This document shows positions 8,954 through 17,390 of a DNA stretch of 64,000 nucleotides, one piece after another. The stretch is from Kribbella solani (lineage in GTDB: Bacteria > Actinomycetota > Actinomycetes > Propionibacteriales > Kribbellaceae): the NCBI RefSeq assembly GCF_014205295.1, contig NZ_JACHNF010000001.1:1178001-1242000 (forward strand), read 5' to 3'. A program made the position numbers and the translations under genes. A model generated the notes under the pieces. The model did no database searches. It worked only from the letters and a program-made list of their open reading frames with translations, and was not told the origin of the DNA. Each line of letters starts with the position of its first letter. Within the stretch, counting starts at the first letter, position 1.

Positions 8954-9718
8954 TCAGACGTCGCGTCGCCGGAAGACGACGAACGCCGCGGTCAGGACAA
9001 CGGCGACGCCGAGCCAGAGGCCACCGAGATTGAGCCACGGGTGCGGGAAGTCCGGGTCCGGTACGGTCGCGAAGATCGCGGCCGCGCCACGGCTCGGCCA
9101 GAAGTCCAGAATCCCCTGCAGCCAGGACGGGAACAGGCCAGCCAGCGCCGGGATCAGGAACACGATCCCGACCAGCGTCGCGAGTGCGCCGGCGGTGGCC
9201 CGCAGAATGGTGCCGAGACCGACCGCCAGCAAGGCGATCGCGGCCAGGTAGAGCCCGCCGCCGACGATCGCCGGAAGTACGCCGTGGTCGCCCAGGCGTG
9301 CTGACGGAACGCCATGGCCGGCGAGAACCGCCTGACCGAGCAGGAACGACGCGAACATCAGGACCTGCCCAGCCACCGCCGCGATGGCGGTCGCGGTGAC
9401 CGCTTTCGCGGCGAGCAGCCGGTTGCGGCGCGGCGTCGCGGCGAGGGTGGTCTGGATCAGGCCGGTCGCGAACTCCGAGGTCACCACAAGGATGCCAAGA
9501 ACGCCGACCACGAGCTGAGCGACGATGTAGGTCTTCAGGCTGTTACCGGTCGGATCCCAGGAAGCGCGGTCGGCCGCCGTACCTTCCCAGTACTGCGCGT
9601 GCGCCCCGCTGGTCGACAGGGCGGTGATCCCTAGTCCGAACCCGAACAGACAGGCCAATGTGTACCAGGTGGAGCGCAGGCTGCGGAGCTTGATCCATTC
9701 GGCGTGCAAGGTGGTCAT
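8954..9718 (-). CDS. ABC-2 type transporter permease
   Basis: A 254-residue membrane protein with about six hydrophobic segments, a short cytoplasmic start (MTTLHAEWIKLRSLRSTW) and a large first loop, as in ABC-2 permeases of export systems. FATGLIQTTLAATPRRNRLLAAK matches the conserved amphipathic segment of this family. It overlaps the upstream ATPase gene by 4 bp. The substrate is unknown; such pairs usually export lipids, peptides or antibiotics. Confidence 0.92.
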   Translation of the reverse strand: MTTLHAEWIKLRSLRSTWYTLACLFGFGLGITALSTSGAHAQYWEGTAADRASWDPTGNSLKTYIVAQLVVGVLGILVVTSEFATGLIQTTLAATPRRNRLLAAKAVTATAIAAVAGQVLMFASFLLGQAVLAGHGVPSARLGDHGVLPAIVGGGLYLAAIALLAVGLGTILRATAGALATLVGIVFLIPALAGLFPSWLQGILDFWPSRGAAAIFATVPDPDFPHPWLNLGGLWLGVAVVLTAAFVVFRRRDV

Positions 9719-10629
9719 GCCGCCACCCCTTGGTAATCGACGCTGTCCTTGGTCAGCTCCATGAACGCGTCCTCCAGCGATGCGCGCTGCGGAGTCAGCT
9801 CGCTCAGCGGTACACCGTGGTACGCCGCCAGCTTGCCGATCTCCACCCCGGACAGGCCGGAAACGACGAGCGATCCCTCCAGCCCGTCGCGGACGGTGCC
9901 ACCTGCGGCGGTCAGGTGGTACGCGAACGAGCCGGGATCAGCCGTTCGTACCAGGACCGTGCCGTTGCCGGTCGCGTGCATCAGCTCGGCAATGCCGGTA
10001 TCGGCCATCAATCGGCCCCGGCCGATCACGACCAGGTGGTCGGCGGTCCGCGCCATCTCGCTCATCAGGTGGCTCGACACCAGTACCGCGCGACCCTCCG
10101 CCGCCAGCTCCCGCATGAAGTCACGAATCCAGCGGATGCCTTCGGGATCGAGGCCGTTGACCGGCTCGTCGAAGATCAGGATGCGCGGATCGCCGAGCAG
10201 CGTCGCCGCGATCCCGAGCCGCTGCCGCATCCCGAGCGAGAACCTCCCGGCCGGTCTGCCCGCCACAGCGTCCAGACCGGTCCGGCCGAGCACCTCGCCG
10301 ACCCGGCGCCGGGGAAGACCGTTGCTCACGGCAAGCGCCAGCAGATGGTTGTACGCGGTCCGCGCGCCGTGCACCGCGCCGGCGTCGAGCAGCGCGCCGA
10401 CCTCGGTCAGGGGGACCGGCAAGTCCCGGTAGGAGCGCCCGCCGACCGTCACCGAGCCACGAGTCGGTGCGGCCAGGCCGAGGATCATCTTCATCGTCGT
10501 GGACTTGCCGGCGCCGTTCGGCCCGAGGAAGCCGGTCACCTGACCCGGCTCGACGGAGAACGACAGATCGTCCACGACCAGGTCGGAGCCGTACTGCTTG
10601 GTCAGTCCGCGCACTTCGATCGTTGTCAT
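9715..10629 (-). CDS. ABC transporter ATP-binding protein (exporter type)
   Basis: A 304-residue ATPase. It shows Walker A GPNGAGKSTT, an ABC signature in modified form (FSLGMRQRLGIA), Walker B ILIFDEPVNGLD and the switch His in VLVSSHLMSEM. It is of the DrrA/CcmA exporter subgroup with a C-terminal extension of about 90 residues. The ATG at 10629 (MTTIEVRGLTKQYG) is chosen; the frame reads further upstream but the extra part is unlike the family. It overlaps the permease by 4 bp. Upstream, between it and the kinase gene, is a pair of inverted repeats that may control this operon. Confidence 0.94.
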   Translation of the reverse strand: MTTIEVRGLTKQYGSDLVVDDLSFSVEPGQVTGFLGPNGAGKSTTMKMILGLAAPTRGSVTVGGRSYRDLPVPLTEVGALLDAGAVHGARTAYNHLLALAVSNGLPRRRVGEVLGRTGLDAVAGRPAGRFSLGMRQRLGIAATLLGDPRILIFDEPVNGLDPEGIRWIRDFMRELAAEGRAVLVSSHLMSEMARTADHLVVIGRGRLMADTGIAELMHATGNGTVLVRTADPGSFAYHLTAAGGTVRDGLEGSLVVSGLSGVEIGKLAAYHGVPLSELTPQRASLEDAFMELTKDSVDYQGVAA

Positions 10630-10669
10630 GGCTCGGAGCCTGACGTGCCGATCTGGGTGCCTGGTGCGA

Positions 10670-10684
10670 GGTTCTGGGAGAACC
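10670..10684. repeat. Small inverted repeat upstream of ABC operon
   Basis: GGTTCTGGGAGAACC: 6-bp perfect arms around 3 bp, about 41 bp before the ATPase start. It abuts the larger hairpin at 10684-10732. It could be an operator half-site pair or a small hairpin. Confidence 0.5.
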
Positions 10685-10732
10685 CTGTGAATCCGCCGCT
10701 GCCGGGGCATATCGCCGGCGGGCATTCACAGG
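10684..10732. promoter_or_regulatory. Large inverted repeat / hairpin between kinase and ABC genes
   Basis: Outer arms CCTGTGAAT and ATTCACAGG (9 bp, perfect) and inner arms CCGCCG/CGGCGG (6 bp) are separated by a 2-nt bulge, leaving a 17-nt loop. It ends only 4 bp after the kinase stop on the minus strand. No T-run follows, so it is not a classical terminator. It could separate or attenuate kinase and transporter transcription, or be a protein-binding site. Confidence 0.55.
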
Positions 10733-10736
10733 AAAT

Positions 10737-11876
10737 CTACAGCGGCAGCGTCGCGGTGATCCGGAAACCACCCGCTGGGGTGCGGTTGGCGGTGAGGGTG
10801 CCGCCGAGGGCGGTGGCGCGTTCGCGCATGCCGGAGATGCCGTTGCCTTCGATCGGTTGCGCGGTGACCGAGTCGCCGTTGTCGTCGATCTGAAGTACGA
10901 GCGCCTGTTCACCGTACTGAACCCGGACCGTCGCGGACGTCGCCTTCGCATGCCGTACGACGTTGGTCAGCGACTCCTGGATGATGCGGAACGCGGCCCG
11001 GTCCAGGCCGGTGGGGAGTGGTCGCGGGTTGCCGTGGATGATCTTGTGCACCTCCAGACCGGCGCGTCCCGTACGAGTGACCAGGTGGTCCAGATGGTCC
11101 AGCCCGGCCACCGGCTGTCTGGGCGCGGACTCGCCGGACTGCCGCAGTACGCCGACGATCGAGCGCAGCTCGACCAGTGCTTCCTTGCTGGCGTCCTTGA
11201 TCGCGGCCAGCGCGGGGATGGCCTGCTCGGGTTGTCGATCCGACAGGTGCAGTGCGGTTGACGCTTGGACGTTGATGAGCGAGATGTGATGCGCTACGAC
11301 GTCGTGGAGTTCCTGCGCGATCCGCAGCCGTTCCTCGCCGGCGCGGCGCAGTTCCTCCTCGCGGCGGGTCTTGGTGGCCGCCATCACCCGGTCACGATGG
11401 GCGCGGAACAGTTCGGCGAGGAACCCGAGTACGCAGAAGCACGCGCCGACGAGGAGCACCTGGTACACGCCGTCCGCGTTGATACCGAGGATGATCCGGC
11501 CGCCGACATGCCCCACGTACAAGGCGATCAGACCGGCCCAGCCGGCCAGGCGGTGACCGAGCCGGATCACGGTGAAAACCGCGATCACGAACGCGATCAC
11601 CACCGGGCCCCACGGGTACTCGCGGAGCATGTAGATCAGGGTTGTCGTGGCAGTTGTCCACAGGACGGCGACCGGGTGCGTACGCAGCCAGTACAACGCG
11701 ATCGTGCCGATCAGCAGCAGCACGACCATCAGTACGTCGGGATGCCGCCGCTCCGGCTGACCCTGCGCCGAACCGAGCGTGCCGATCACCGAAATGAGCG
11801 ACAGGATCACCGAGCGCAGAACACGACGCGTCCGATCGCCGAGGACGACGATCTCGATCGGGTCGGAGCTGCTCAC
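10737..11876 (-). CDS. NarL-type sensor histidine kinase (HisKA_3), no adjacent regulator
   Basis: A kinase of about 379 residues with four to five hydrophobic segments in the first 165 residues. A coiled region rich in Arg/Glu is followed by HisKA_3 with His in QELHDVVAHHISLINVQ and an HATPase_c domain (IIQESLTNVVRHA; GNGISGMRERATALGG). A GTG at 11876 is taken as the start; a TTG at 11885 is the alternative and neither has a clear ribosome-binding site. No NarL-type regulator is adjacent. The downstream neighbours are an ABC-2 exporter and then an OmpR pair with its own kinase. Its partner may be the extra regulator at 2327-2992 (inference). Confidence 0.9.
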   Translation of the reverse strand: MSSSDPIEIVVLGDRTRRVLRSVILSLISVIGTLGSAQGQPERRHPDVLMVVLLLIGTIALYWLRTHPVAVLWTTATTTLIYMLREYPWGPVVIAFVIAVFTVIRLGHRLAGWAGLIALYVGHVGGRIILGINADGVYQVLLVGACFCVLGFLAELFRAHRDRVMAATKTRREEELRRAGEERLRIAQELHDVVAHHISLINVQASTALHLSDRQPEQAIPALAAIKDASKEALVELRSIVGVLRQSGESAPRQPVAGLDHLDHLVTRTGRAGLEVHKIIHGNPRPLPTGLDRAAFRIIQESLTNVVRHAKATSATVRVQYGEQALVLQIDDNGDSVTAQPIEGNGISGMRERATALGGTLTANRTPAGGFRITATLPL

Positions 11877-11955
11877 AATACGCAACCGTAGAGGTCCGTG
11901 GGGACAAGTGTCATCGTCGCCACGGAGTACGTCGCGCTGCGCCCGCGGCGGTAGC

Positions 11956-12594
11956 TCAGTACTTGACCTTGTAGATCGACTCTTCGTACTGCGCGCCGTA
12001 GTACGTCTCGAGTGTCGCCAGGTCGGATTCCGGCCGCTCCAGCGCCTTCGAGATCGCCGCCCGGCTGGGTACGGACTCCGGGTTCCAGGTCTCGGGCTTC
12101 CACAGCTTCGAGCGCAGGAAGGATTTGGAGCAGTGGTGGAAGATCTGCTCGATCTCGACCAGCGACGCCAGCTGCGGACGGTTGCCCTTGACCACCATGT
12201 CGTCGAAGAACGGCGCTTCCTTGACGATCCGCGCGCGGCCGTTGATCCGTAGCGTGTCGGTGCGGCCGGGGATGAAGAAGATCAGCCCGACGTGCGGGTT
12301 GCCGAGCACGTTGACGAACCCGTCCACGCGGCGGTTGCCGGCCCGCTCCGGGATCGCGATCGTGGTCCGGTCCAGAACCTTGGTGAAGCCGGCCGGGTCG
12401 CCCTTGGGGGAGACGTCGCAGTTGCCGTCGGCGTCGGAGGTGGCGATCAGGCAGAACGGCGACCCGGCCAGCCAGTCGATGTCGAGGTCGTGGAGCTCCT
12501 TACGCTCCTTCTGCACGGCGGCGCCCAGCGGCGGCGGGACGACCTCGCGAAGCTCGTCGTGGGTGGTGATCTCGACCAGTCCAGGAATCTCCAT
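11956..12594 (-). CDS. Pyridoxamine-phosphate-oxidase-like FMN protein (DR_2398/MSMEG_1061 type)
   Basis: A 212-residue split-barrel flavin protein. FCLIATSDADGNCDVSPKGDPAGF, IPERAGNRRVDGFVNVLGNPHVGLIFFIPG and DTLRINGRARI are the FMN-binding pieces of the PPOX-class proteins of this subfamily. The reaction is unknown; relatives bind FMN, F420 or haem and are usually small oxidoreductases. The ATG at 12594 overlaps the MFS gene stop by one base (TGATG), so it is translated by coupling after the transporter. The long frame further upstream is a shadow of the MFS gene. Confidence 0.85.
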   Translation of the reverse strand: MEIPGLVEITTHDELREVVPPPLGAAVQKERKELHDLDIDWLAGSPFCLIATSDADGNCDVSPKGDPAGFTKVLDRTTIAIPERAGNRRVDGFVNVLGNPHVGLIFFIPGRTDTLRINGRARIVKEAPFFDDMVVKGNRPQLASLVEIEQIFHHCSKSFLRSKLWKPETWNPESVPSRAAISKALERPESDLATLETYYGAQYEESIYKVKY

Positions 12595-13835
12595 CAGGCG
12601 GCGTTCTCCTCTACCAGCGACGGCGTGACGTCCTCGTTGACGGCCCTCGTCCGCACCGCCCATCGTACGGAGGGACCAGTCGCGCAACTGGTCCCCAGGA
12701 ACAGCACACCGACCACCAGCCAGCCGATCGGGCCCCAGCCGAGGATCACCGTGGTGAGCATCGCCGGGCCGAGCATCCGGGCGATCGCGGGTCCGGTGCC
12801 GAAGAATCCCTGGTACTGCCCCTGCTTGTCCGCGGGCGCGAGACCGAAGCTGATTTCCCATGCTCCGGACGCCAGTTTCATCTCGCCGAGCGTGAGTAGC
12901 GCGGCAGCGACGACCAGTACGACGGCCGCGGTGGCGGAGCTCAGGTTCGCGGCCGTGGTCGCGAACACCGCGCATGCCGCCAGCATCGCGATTCCGGCGT
13001 ACCGGACGGAATGGGCCGCGCTGCGAAGATCCGTGACGCTCTTCGCGATCCGGACCTGGAAGAACGTGACGCCGAGCGTGTTCACGATCATCAGCGATGC
13101 GACGACCCAGCTGGGCGCGTTCGTCCTGGTGACGATCCAGAGCGGGCCGACGAGGCTGATCAGCGGCATGAAGAGCAGCATCACCGCGTTGAGCAACGCC
13201 AGCACCGCGTACGGGCGGTCGTGCAGCACCGCGAAACGCGGCTCGCCGCTTGCCTGGCGATGGATGACGACCGGCGGTACGCGGCGGATCAGGGCGGCGG
13301 CGAGCAGAAAACTGACCGCGTCGATCGCGAACACGATCAGGTACGCGGACTCGGTGTCGAAGCGCAGCGCGATACCGCCGAGCAACGCACCGAATGCCAA
13401 CCCAGCGTTGACCGTGGACTGCAGGAACGCCCGAATGCGGGTCCGCTCGGCCGGCTGCACCAGCCCCGCGAGCAGAGCCTGCCGCGCCGCGGTGAGCCCG
13501 GTCTGACTGCACGCATAGACGATCGCGGCGACCAGAAACAGCACGAACCCCCGAACCACCAGGAACGACGCCACCGCCGCCGCGGTCGTCAACGCGAGCA
13601 CGATCGCCGTACCGCGCGCCCCGCGCCGATCAGCGAGATTGCCCAGTGGTACGCCGACCAGGAACCCAACCAGCCAGGCAACCGTCAGCCCAAGCCCAAC
13701 CTCGGCCGTCGACAACCCGACCACCCGAGTGAAGAACAACGCCGACGTGACAACGAACGCCCCGTCCCCGACCGAGTTCGCCAGCTGCGCCATCGCGAGA
13801 TCCCGCGGCGCACCAGCGGGAGGAATCATCGTCAT
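12594..13835 (-). CDS. MFS transporter
   Basis: A 413-residue protein with 11-12 predicted membrane segments and the MFS loop 2-3 motif (GNLADRRGARGT), closest in pattern to multidrug-type MFS exporters. The substrate is unknown. It starts at ATG 13835. It is translationally coupled to the flavin-type protein downstream (1-bp overlap). The + strand over its 5' third is already A+C-rich, the beginning of the skewed island that follows. Confidence 0.9.
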   Translation of the reverse strand: MTMIPPAGAPRDLAMAQLANSVGDGAFVVTSALFFTRVVGLSTAEVGLGLTVAWLVGFLVGVPLGNLADRRGARGTAIVLALTTAAAVASFLVVRGFVLFLVAAIVYACSQTGLTAARQALLAGLVQPAERTRIRAFLQSTVNAGLAFGALLGGIALRFDTESAYLIVFAIDAVSFLLAAALIRRVPPVVIHRQASGEPRFAVLHDRPYAVLALLNAVMLLFMPLISLVGPLWIVTRTNAPSWVVASLMIVNTLGVTFFQVRIAKSVTDLRSAAHSVRYAGIAMLAACAVFATTAANLSSATAAVVLVVAAALLTLGEMKLASGAWEISFGLAPADKQGQYQGFFGTGPAIARMLGPAMLTTVILGWGPIGWLVVGVLFLGTSCATGPSVRWAVRTRAVNEDVTPSLVEENAA

Positions 13836-13900
13836 ACCCCGACCCTAAATTCCCAGCGGCCCAGACATCAGGTCCATTCCCTATGCATGGTGTTGGGCCA

Positions 13901-13917
13901 CTTTCCCCTGTGGACAA
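13901..13917. promoter_or_regulatory. DnaA-box-like motif, copy 1
   Basis: CTTTCCCCTGTGGACAA contains TGTGGACAA, the reverse complement of the actinobacterial DnaA box TTGTCCACA. It lies 37 bp before the hypothetical gene at 13955. A near-identical 18-nt copy precedes the DUF222/HNH gene (17391-17408). Its function here is unknown. Confidence 0.45.
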
Positions 13918-13954
13918 CCCGCAACCACGCCTCGAACCACGGCACCTTGTAGGT

Positions 13955-14722
13955 ATGACCTTCGAATCCCTCTCGCCCACCTGGACCGACCACCCCCTGA
14001 CCGACCCCGAACTCACCACCAACGTCATCGACCTGATGCTCTCACCCGGCGACCGCCACCACGGCACCCTCGCCGTCATCCTCTGCACCCCGACCAACCA
14101 CTACCAAGCAACCCTCACCATCGCCCTCCCCCCGACCTACCTAACCGAACACCCACCCCCACCCAAGTCCCCACCCCTGCACCCAACGGACCACCCCTCC
14201 GCGCAGCCAACCAATTCCCCACCCGAGCACCCCTCAGACCGCCCACTCGATCAGCCACCCGCGCAACCAACAGAGCGCCTAGCCAAACGCCTATTGGGGA
14301 ATTCAGCCGAGCGCTCGACGACGAGGAATCCGGCCGAGCGTTCGACCGGCCCTGCGATCGGCGTAGCCGGCACGACTCCCGACCACACCCGCAAGACGCC
14401 GAGCTCGGTTCCCTTCCAGCGGCCAACGACCACTTGCGGTTCCCGATGCGAGCACGGCAGACACACTCACGCCACCCCGCCCGCCGACGTCTGCTCGACC
14501 GCCCTCTCCGCAATAATCCCCGCAGTCCGAACCGCCCCCGGCACCGGCCTCATCCTCGCCCTCGGCCGCTCCGGCCCACCCCGCTGGCCCGACCTGGACG
14601 ACCAATGGGCCAAAGCCGCCATCGCAATCTGCCAAGCCGCCGACATCCGCCTACTCGGCTTCTACGTAGCCACCCAAACAGCCATCTACCAGCCGGCTGC
14701 CTCTGAACCCCTAGCCGCCTGA
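13955..14722 (+). CDS. Hypothetical protein with Pro-rich insertion; possible degenerate JAB/RadC-like domain
   Basis: A 255-residue protein starting MTFESLSPTWTDHPL. Residues 1-62 (ending LTIALPPTYL) and 180-245 (LILALGRSGPPRWPDLDDQWAKAA, DIRLLGFYVAT) look like two halves of one folded domain. The second half resembles the end of a JAB/RadC fold (an 'S..D...' block, then a helix and a final strand), but the catalytic HxH of true JAB enzymes is replaced by LGRSG, so activity is not expected. That assignment is weak. Between the halves, residues 66-178 are low-complexity Pro/Thr/His/Ser. The coding strand is strongly A+C-rich. The family was not recognised with confidence. Confidence 0.6.
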   Translation: MTFESLSPTWTDHPLTDPELTTNVIDLMLSPGDRHHGTLAVILCTPTNHYQATLTIALPPTYLTEHPPPPKSPPLHPTDHPSAQPTNSPPEHPSDRPLDQPPAQPTERLAKRLLGNSAERSTTRNPAERSTGPAIGVAGTTPDHTRKTPSSVPFQRPTTTCGSRCEHGRHTHATPPADVCSTALSAIIPAVRTAPGTGLILALGRSGPPRWPDLDDQWAKAAIAICQAADIRLLGFYVATQTAIYQPAASEPLAA

Positions 14723-14767
14723 CCCCACCAGCTCACCCAACTCCCAGGCCCAACCCCATCCCCGCCC

Positions 14768-16042
14768 TCACCGAACTCCCCGAGGCCGGAACTGAATGCT
14801 GATCCGAGGCCCCACCCGCCCCGCCGCCTTCGGAACCGCATGCTCCCAAGTCCGCTGACAAGACCCACCCATAACAATCAAATCCCCATGCCCCAGCCCA
14901 TACCGAACCGTCCCCCCACCCACCCCACGCCCCGCGTACACCCCATCCACCCCACCACTCCCACGCACCCCACCACTCCCACGCACCCCACCACTCTCAC
15001 GCACCCCACCACTCCCACGCATCCCACCACTCCCACGCACGCCACCACTCACATCCACCCCACCAACGGTGTCCACCCCATCCACCCCATCCACCCCATC
15101 CACCCCATCCACCCCACCCACCACATCCGCACCACGCACCGTGTTCGCCCCACCAACCACACCAGCCCCACCTGCACCACTCACGCTGTGCGCACCACCC
15201 GCCCCGTGCGCGCTACCTGCCCCATGAACAGCATCCGCCCCATACACACCACCAGCCCCGTACGCACCACCCACTCCGTGCAAGCCACCCGCCGCGTTCA
15301 GCCCACCCGCTGCGTGCACACCATCAACCACCTGCACAGCATCGACTGCACCAGACCTACCGAACCCATTCGCACCATCCGCCCCACCTGCCACATAAGC
15401 AGCACAAGCCCCACCAACACCACCTAGCCCAAAAGCCCCATGCACATCAGCTGCCCCACCAGCGCCGTTCACATCACCTGCATTACCAAACCCGACAGCC
15501 TCACCAACCCGAGCCGCCCCACCAGCCCTGCTAGCCCCACCAGCCCGACCTGCCCCACCCTCAACACCGGCCCGCGGCCGTAGCGCCAGTACCCGAGGCT
15601 CACCGACCGACAAGATCGCAACCATCGTGTCCTCGTCGTTCCCTCGCCCAATCCGATCCCCATGCCAAGCAACACTGTCCCGCCCGTCCCGGTAGTAACA
15701 CAGCCCAACCGTCCGGAACGGTTCCCCCAACTCCCCGGCGTAATACTCACTGAGCCGATCCCGAGCCTCACTCAGAATCCCCAGCGGCAACGCATCATCC
15801 TCTTCGTAAAAACACAGCAACCGCGGCACATCAACCACCCGGTCATACATCTGCCGCCGCTCCGCGTACCAAGGAACCTCCCGCGCCAACCGCTCAAAAA
15901 CCTCATCGGCCCCCTGAAGCCACCCCGGCAGCACATCAACCCAAGCCCCCCGCCCCAGCACAGTCCGCCGCACCCCACCCAACGCCCCCACCGCCGGCTC
16001 CCCAAACGAGTCCAGCAACGACCCCTGAATCTCACCGCCCAT
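14768..16042 (-). CDS. AlkB-like 2-oxoglutarate/Fe(II) dioxygenase split by a ~220-residue glycine-rich repeat insertion
   Basis: A 424-residue protein. Residues 1-157 and 379-424 together make a normal actinobacterial AlkB-like enzyme of about 200 residues. They contain VDVLPGWL, RLLCFYEED, YYRDGRDSVAWHGDRIGRG (iron ligands H127, D129), TMVAILSVGEPRVLALRPR, then GLGHGDLIVMGGSCQRTWEHAVPK (third ligand H401) and RISIQFR (2-oxoglutarate-binding R413, R419). AlkB proteins demethylate alkylated bases in DNA or RNA. Between them, residues about 158-378 are Gly/Val/Ala/Asp-rich repeats (GGVRGS, VDG and GAGGV-type units). The insertion falls between two strands of the double-stranded beta-helix core, where homologs have only a short loop. 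All catalytic residues are intact. The start is ATG 16042. The gene's coding strand is G+T-rich while both neighbouring genes on the other strand are A+C-rich. Confidence 0.88.
   Translation of the reverse strand: MGGEIQGSLLDSFGEPAVGALGGVRRTVLGRGAWVDVLPGWLQGADEVFERLAREVPWYAERRQMYDRVVDVPRLLCFYEEDDALPLGILSEARDRLSEYYAGELGEPFRTVGLCYYRDGRDSVAWHGDRIGRGNDEDTMVAILSVGEPRVLALRPRAGVEGGAGRAGGASRAGGAARVGEAVGFGNAGDVNGAGGAADVHGAFGLGGVGGACAAYVAGGADGANGFGRSGAVDAVQVVDGVHAAGGLNAAGGLHGVGGAYGAGGVYGADAVHGAGSAHGAGGAHSVSGAGGAGVVGGANTVRGADVVGGVDGVDGVDGVDGVDTVGGVDVSGGVRGSGGMRGSGGVRESGGVRGSGGVRGSGGVDGVYAGRGVGGGTVRYGLGHGDLIVMGGSCQRTWEHAVPKAAGRVGPRISIQFRPRGVR
14948..15055. repeat. 18-bp tandem repeat, six copies
   Basis: The unit is CACCCCACCACTCCCACG on the + strand. 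Units 1, 2 and 4 are identical, units 3 and 5 differ by one base, and unit 6 is diverged. Read on the minus strand it codes for repeated six-residue units of GGVRGS type. The unit length is a multiple of three, so copy-number change keeps the frame. Confidence 0.9.
15072..15116. repeat. 9-bp tandem repeat, five copies
   Basis: TCCACCCCA is repeated five times without change and codes on the minus strand for VDG repeats (GVDGVDGVDG). It is in frame with the AlkB-like gene. Perfect short arrays of this type are candidates for length variation between strains. Confidence 0.88.
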
Positions 16043-16238
16043 CCACCCACCATACCCGAAACTCGAACACCTGTTCCCCTAATCAAACCAACCCCGCCCC
16101 ACCCCACCCGCACAGCACCGCCCCACCCCGCGCACCCACCATCCCGCCCCACCGCCAACCCACACATCCCCGCCCAACGCGTCCCCGCCCAACGCGTCCC
16201 CCGCCCAAGGCATCCCTGCCCAACGCACCGCACACCCG

Positions 16239-16345
16239 CCAATGCACCGCACGCCGTCCAATGCACGGAACACCCGCCAATGCACTGCCAATGCACCCCC
16301 AAATGCACCGCACGCCGGCAACGCGCCGCGCACCGCCCAATGCAC
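16239..16345. repeat. Cluster of CCAATGCAC nonamers
   Basis: Exact CCAATGCAC copies start at 16239, 16258, 16277, 16288 and 16337, with close variants at 16300 and 16465. The first three are 19 bp apart. All lie in the intergenic space between the AlkB-like and DUF222 genes. Not a CRISPR: units are short and spacers irregular. Confidence 0.7.
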
Positions 16346-16370
16346 CCGCGCCGCCAACCACCGCACCGCG

Positions 16371-16400
16371 CACCGCCAACCACCGCCAACCACCGCCAAC
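16371..16400. repeat. 10-bp tandem repeat, three copies
   Basis: CACCGCCAAC three times in a row, with degenerate copies either side. The unit length is not a multiple of three, which argues that this part is non-coding. Confidence 0.8.
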
Positions 16401-17390
16401 CACCGCGCACCGCCAATGCGCCGCACCGCACCGCACCGCCAAAGCACCGTGCCGCCACGCACGCCCAATGCATCGCGCACCGTCAACGCACCAGGTGTCG
16501 CCAACGCACCCCGACGTACCGACCCCGCACACCCACATCTGCGATGCAGTGAACCGCCAACATCCCCACCGATGCCCCGATGCACCGACGCCCCGCCGAC
16601 CCGCGCTCGTGCCCGGACAACCTCGCGACATGCCCGTACCGCGCGCCATCGACGCGCGCTGCTACGTCGCGCACCGCCGATCGGCGCGCTCGCCCACGAT
16701 CGCCTGTGCTGCCGCCATCGTCGGCCCGGGAGTCCACAAGCACGTCGCGAAGGTGCCCGACGCCGCAAGCGCGCCGCCGGCCGAACCCCGTCCAACCTCG
16801 CCCGCCCCAGCCGGTACCAACCCTGCCTCGAAGGCCGAGCCCAAGCCCAGGACGATGCACCACCCAGCTCGGCACCAAGCACCTGCACTCCGTGCTCACC
16901 CAGGCCCACGCCCGGGCTACCCGTCGCATCCCGCAGCGGTCGCGACCCTCGAGGGCAACCCCTCAGCGAGGATTGTCGAGCAGCCATACTCCTGCGCCGA
17001 TGTACGCACTTCTCGCCCGCCTGGCCCACCTCGCGGCTCACCGCTGCGGCGGCGGCAATTGGCACGTACGTCGCGCACCAACGAGGACCTCGATCGCGCG
17101 TACGTACGGGCCGCGTACTTGGCGGCGACCGCAATTCACGCGTGCGCCTGGCACCGCGCAGGCATCGGTGACCGTGCTTGGGCGAAGTCAACGGCGAACC
17201 GCGAAGACTCGAGTCCGGGAGCGGACGCAACGCATGACGATGGCTGTCGTCGTCGCGGTCCGCGTCATCAGGCGCAGTGCATGCCCGCCCGCGTACACGG
17301 CGACAACCCGCCGGCGATACCCCATCGACACTCGCGGCCCACCCATGGCGCCAGCGGTATACCCGCTTCCACCCCAGCGACGACACCCGA

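Larger units (their letters stand above)
14908..15571. other. Low-complexity insertion inside the AlkB-like gene
   Basis: About 660 bp, all in frame, coding for the glycine-rich block of the AlkB-like protein. On the + strand it is almost devoid of G and T. It contains the 18-bp and 9-bp tandem arrays listed separately, plus more diverged CACC-rich units to the left and right. Homologous enzymes lack this segment. Confidence 0.8.

Noticed and set aside
14948..15116. Possible CRISPR array from regular short repeats
   Set aside because: Units are 18 and 9 bp, directly adjacent, without unique spacers, inside a protein-coding frame, and there are no cas genes.
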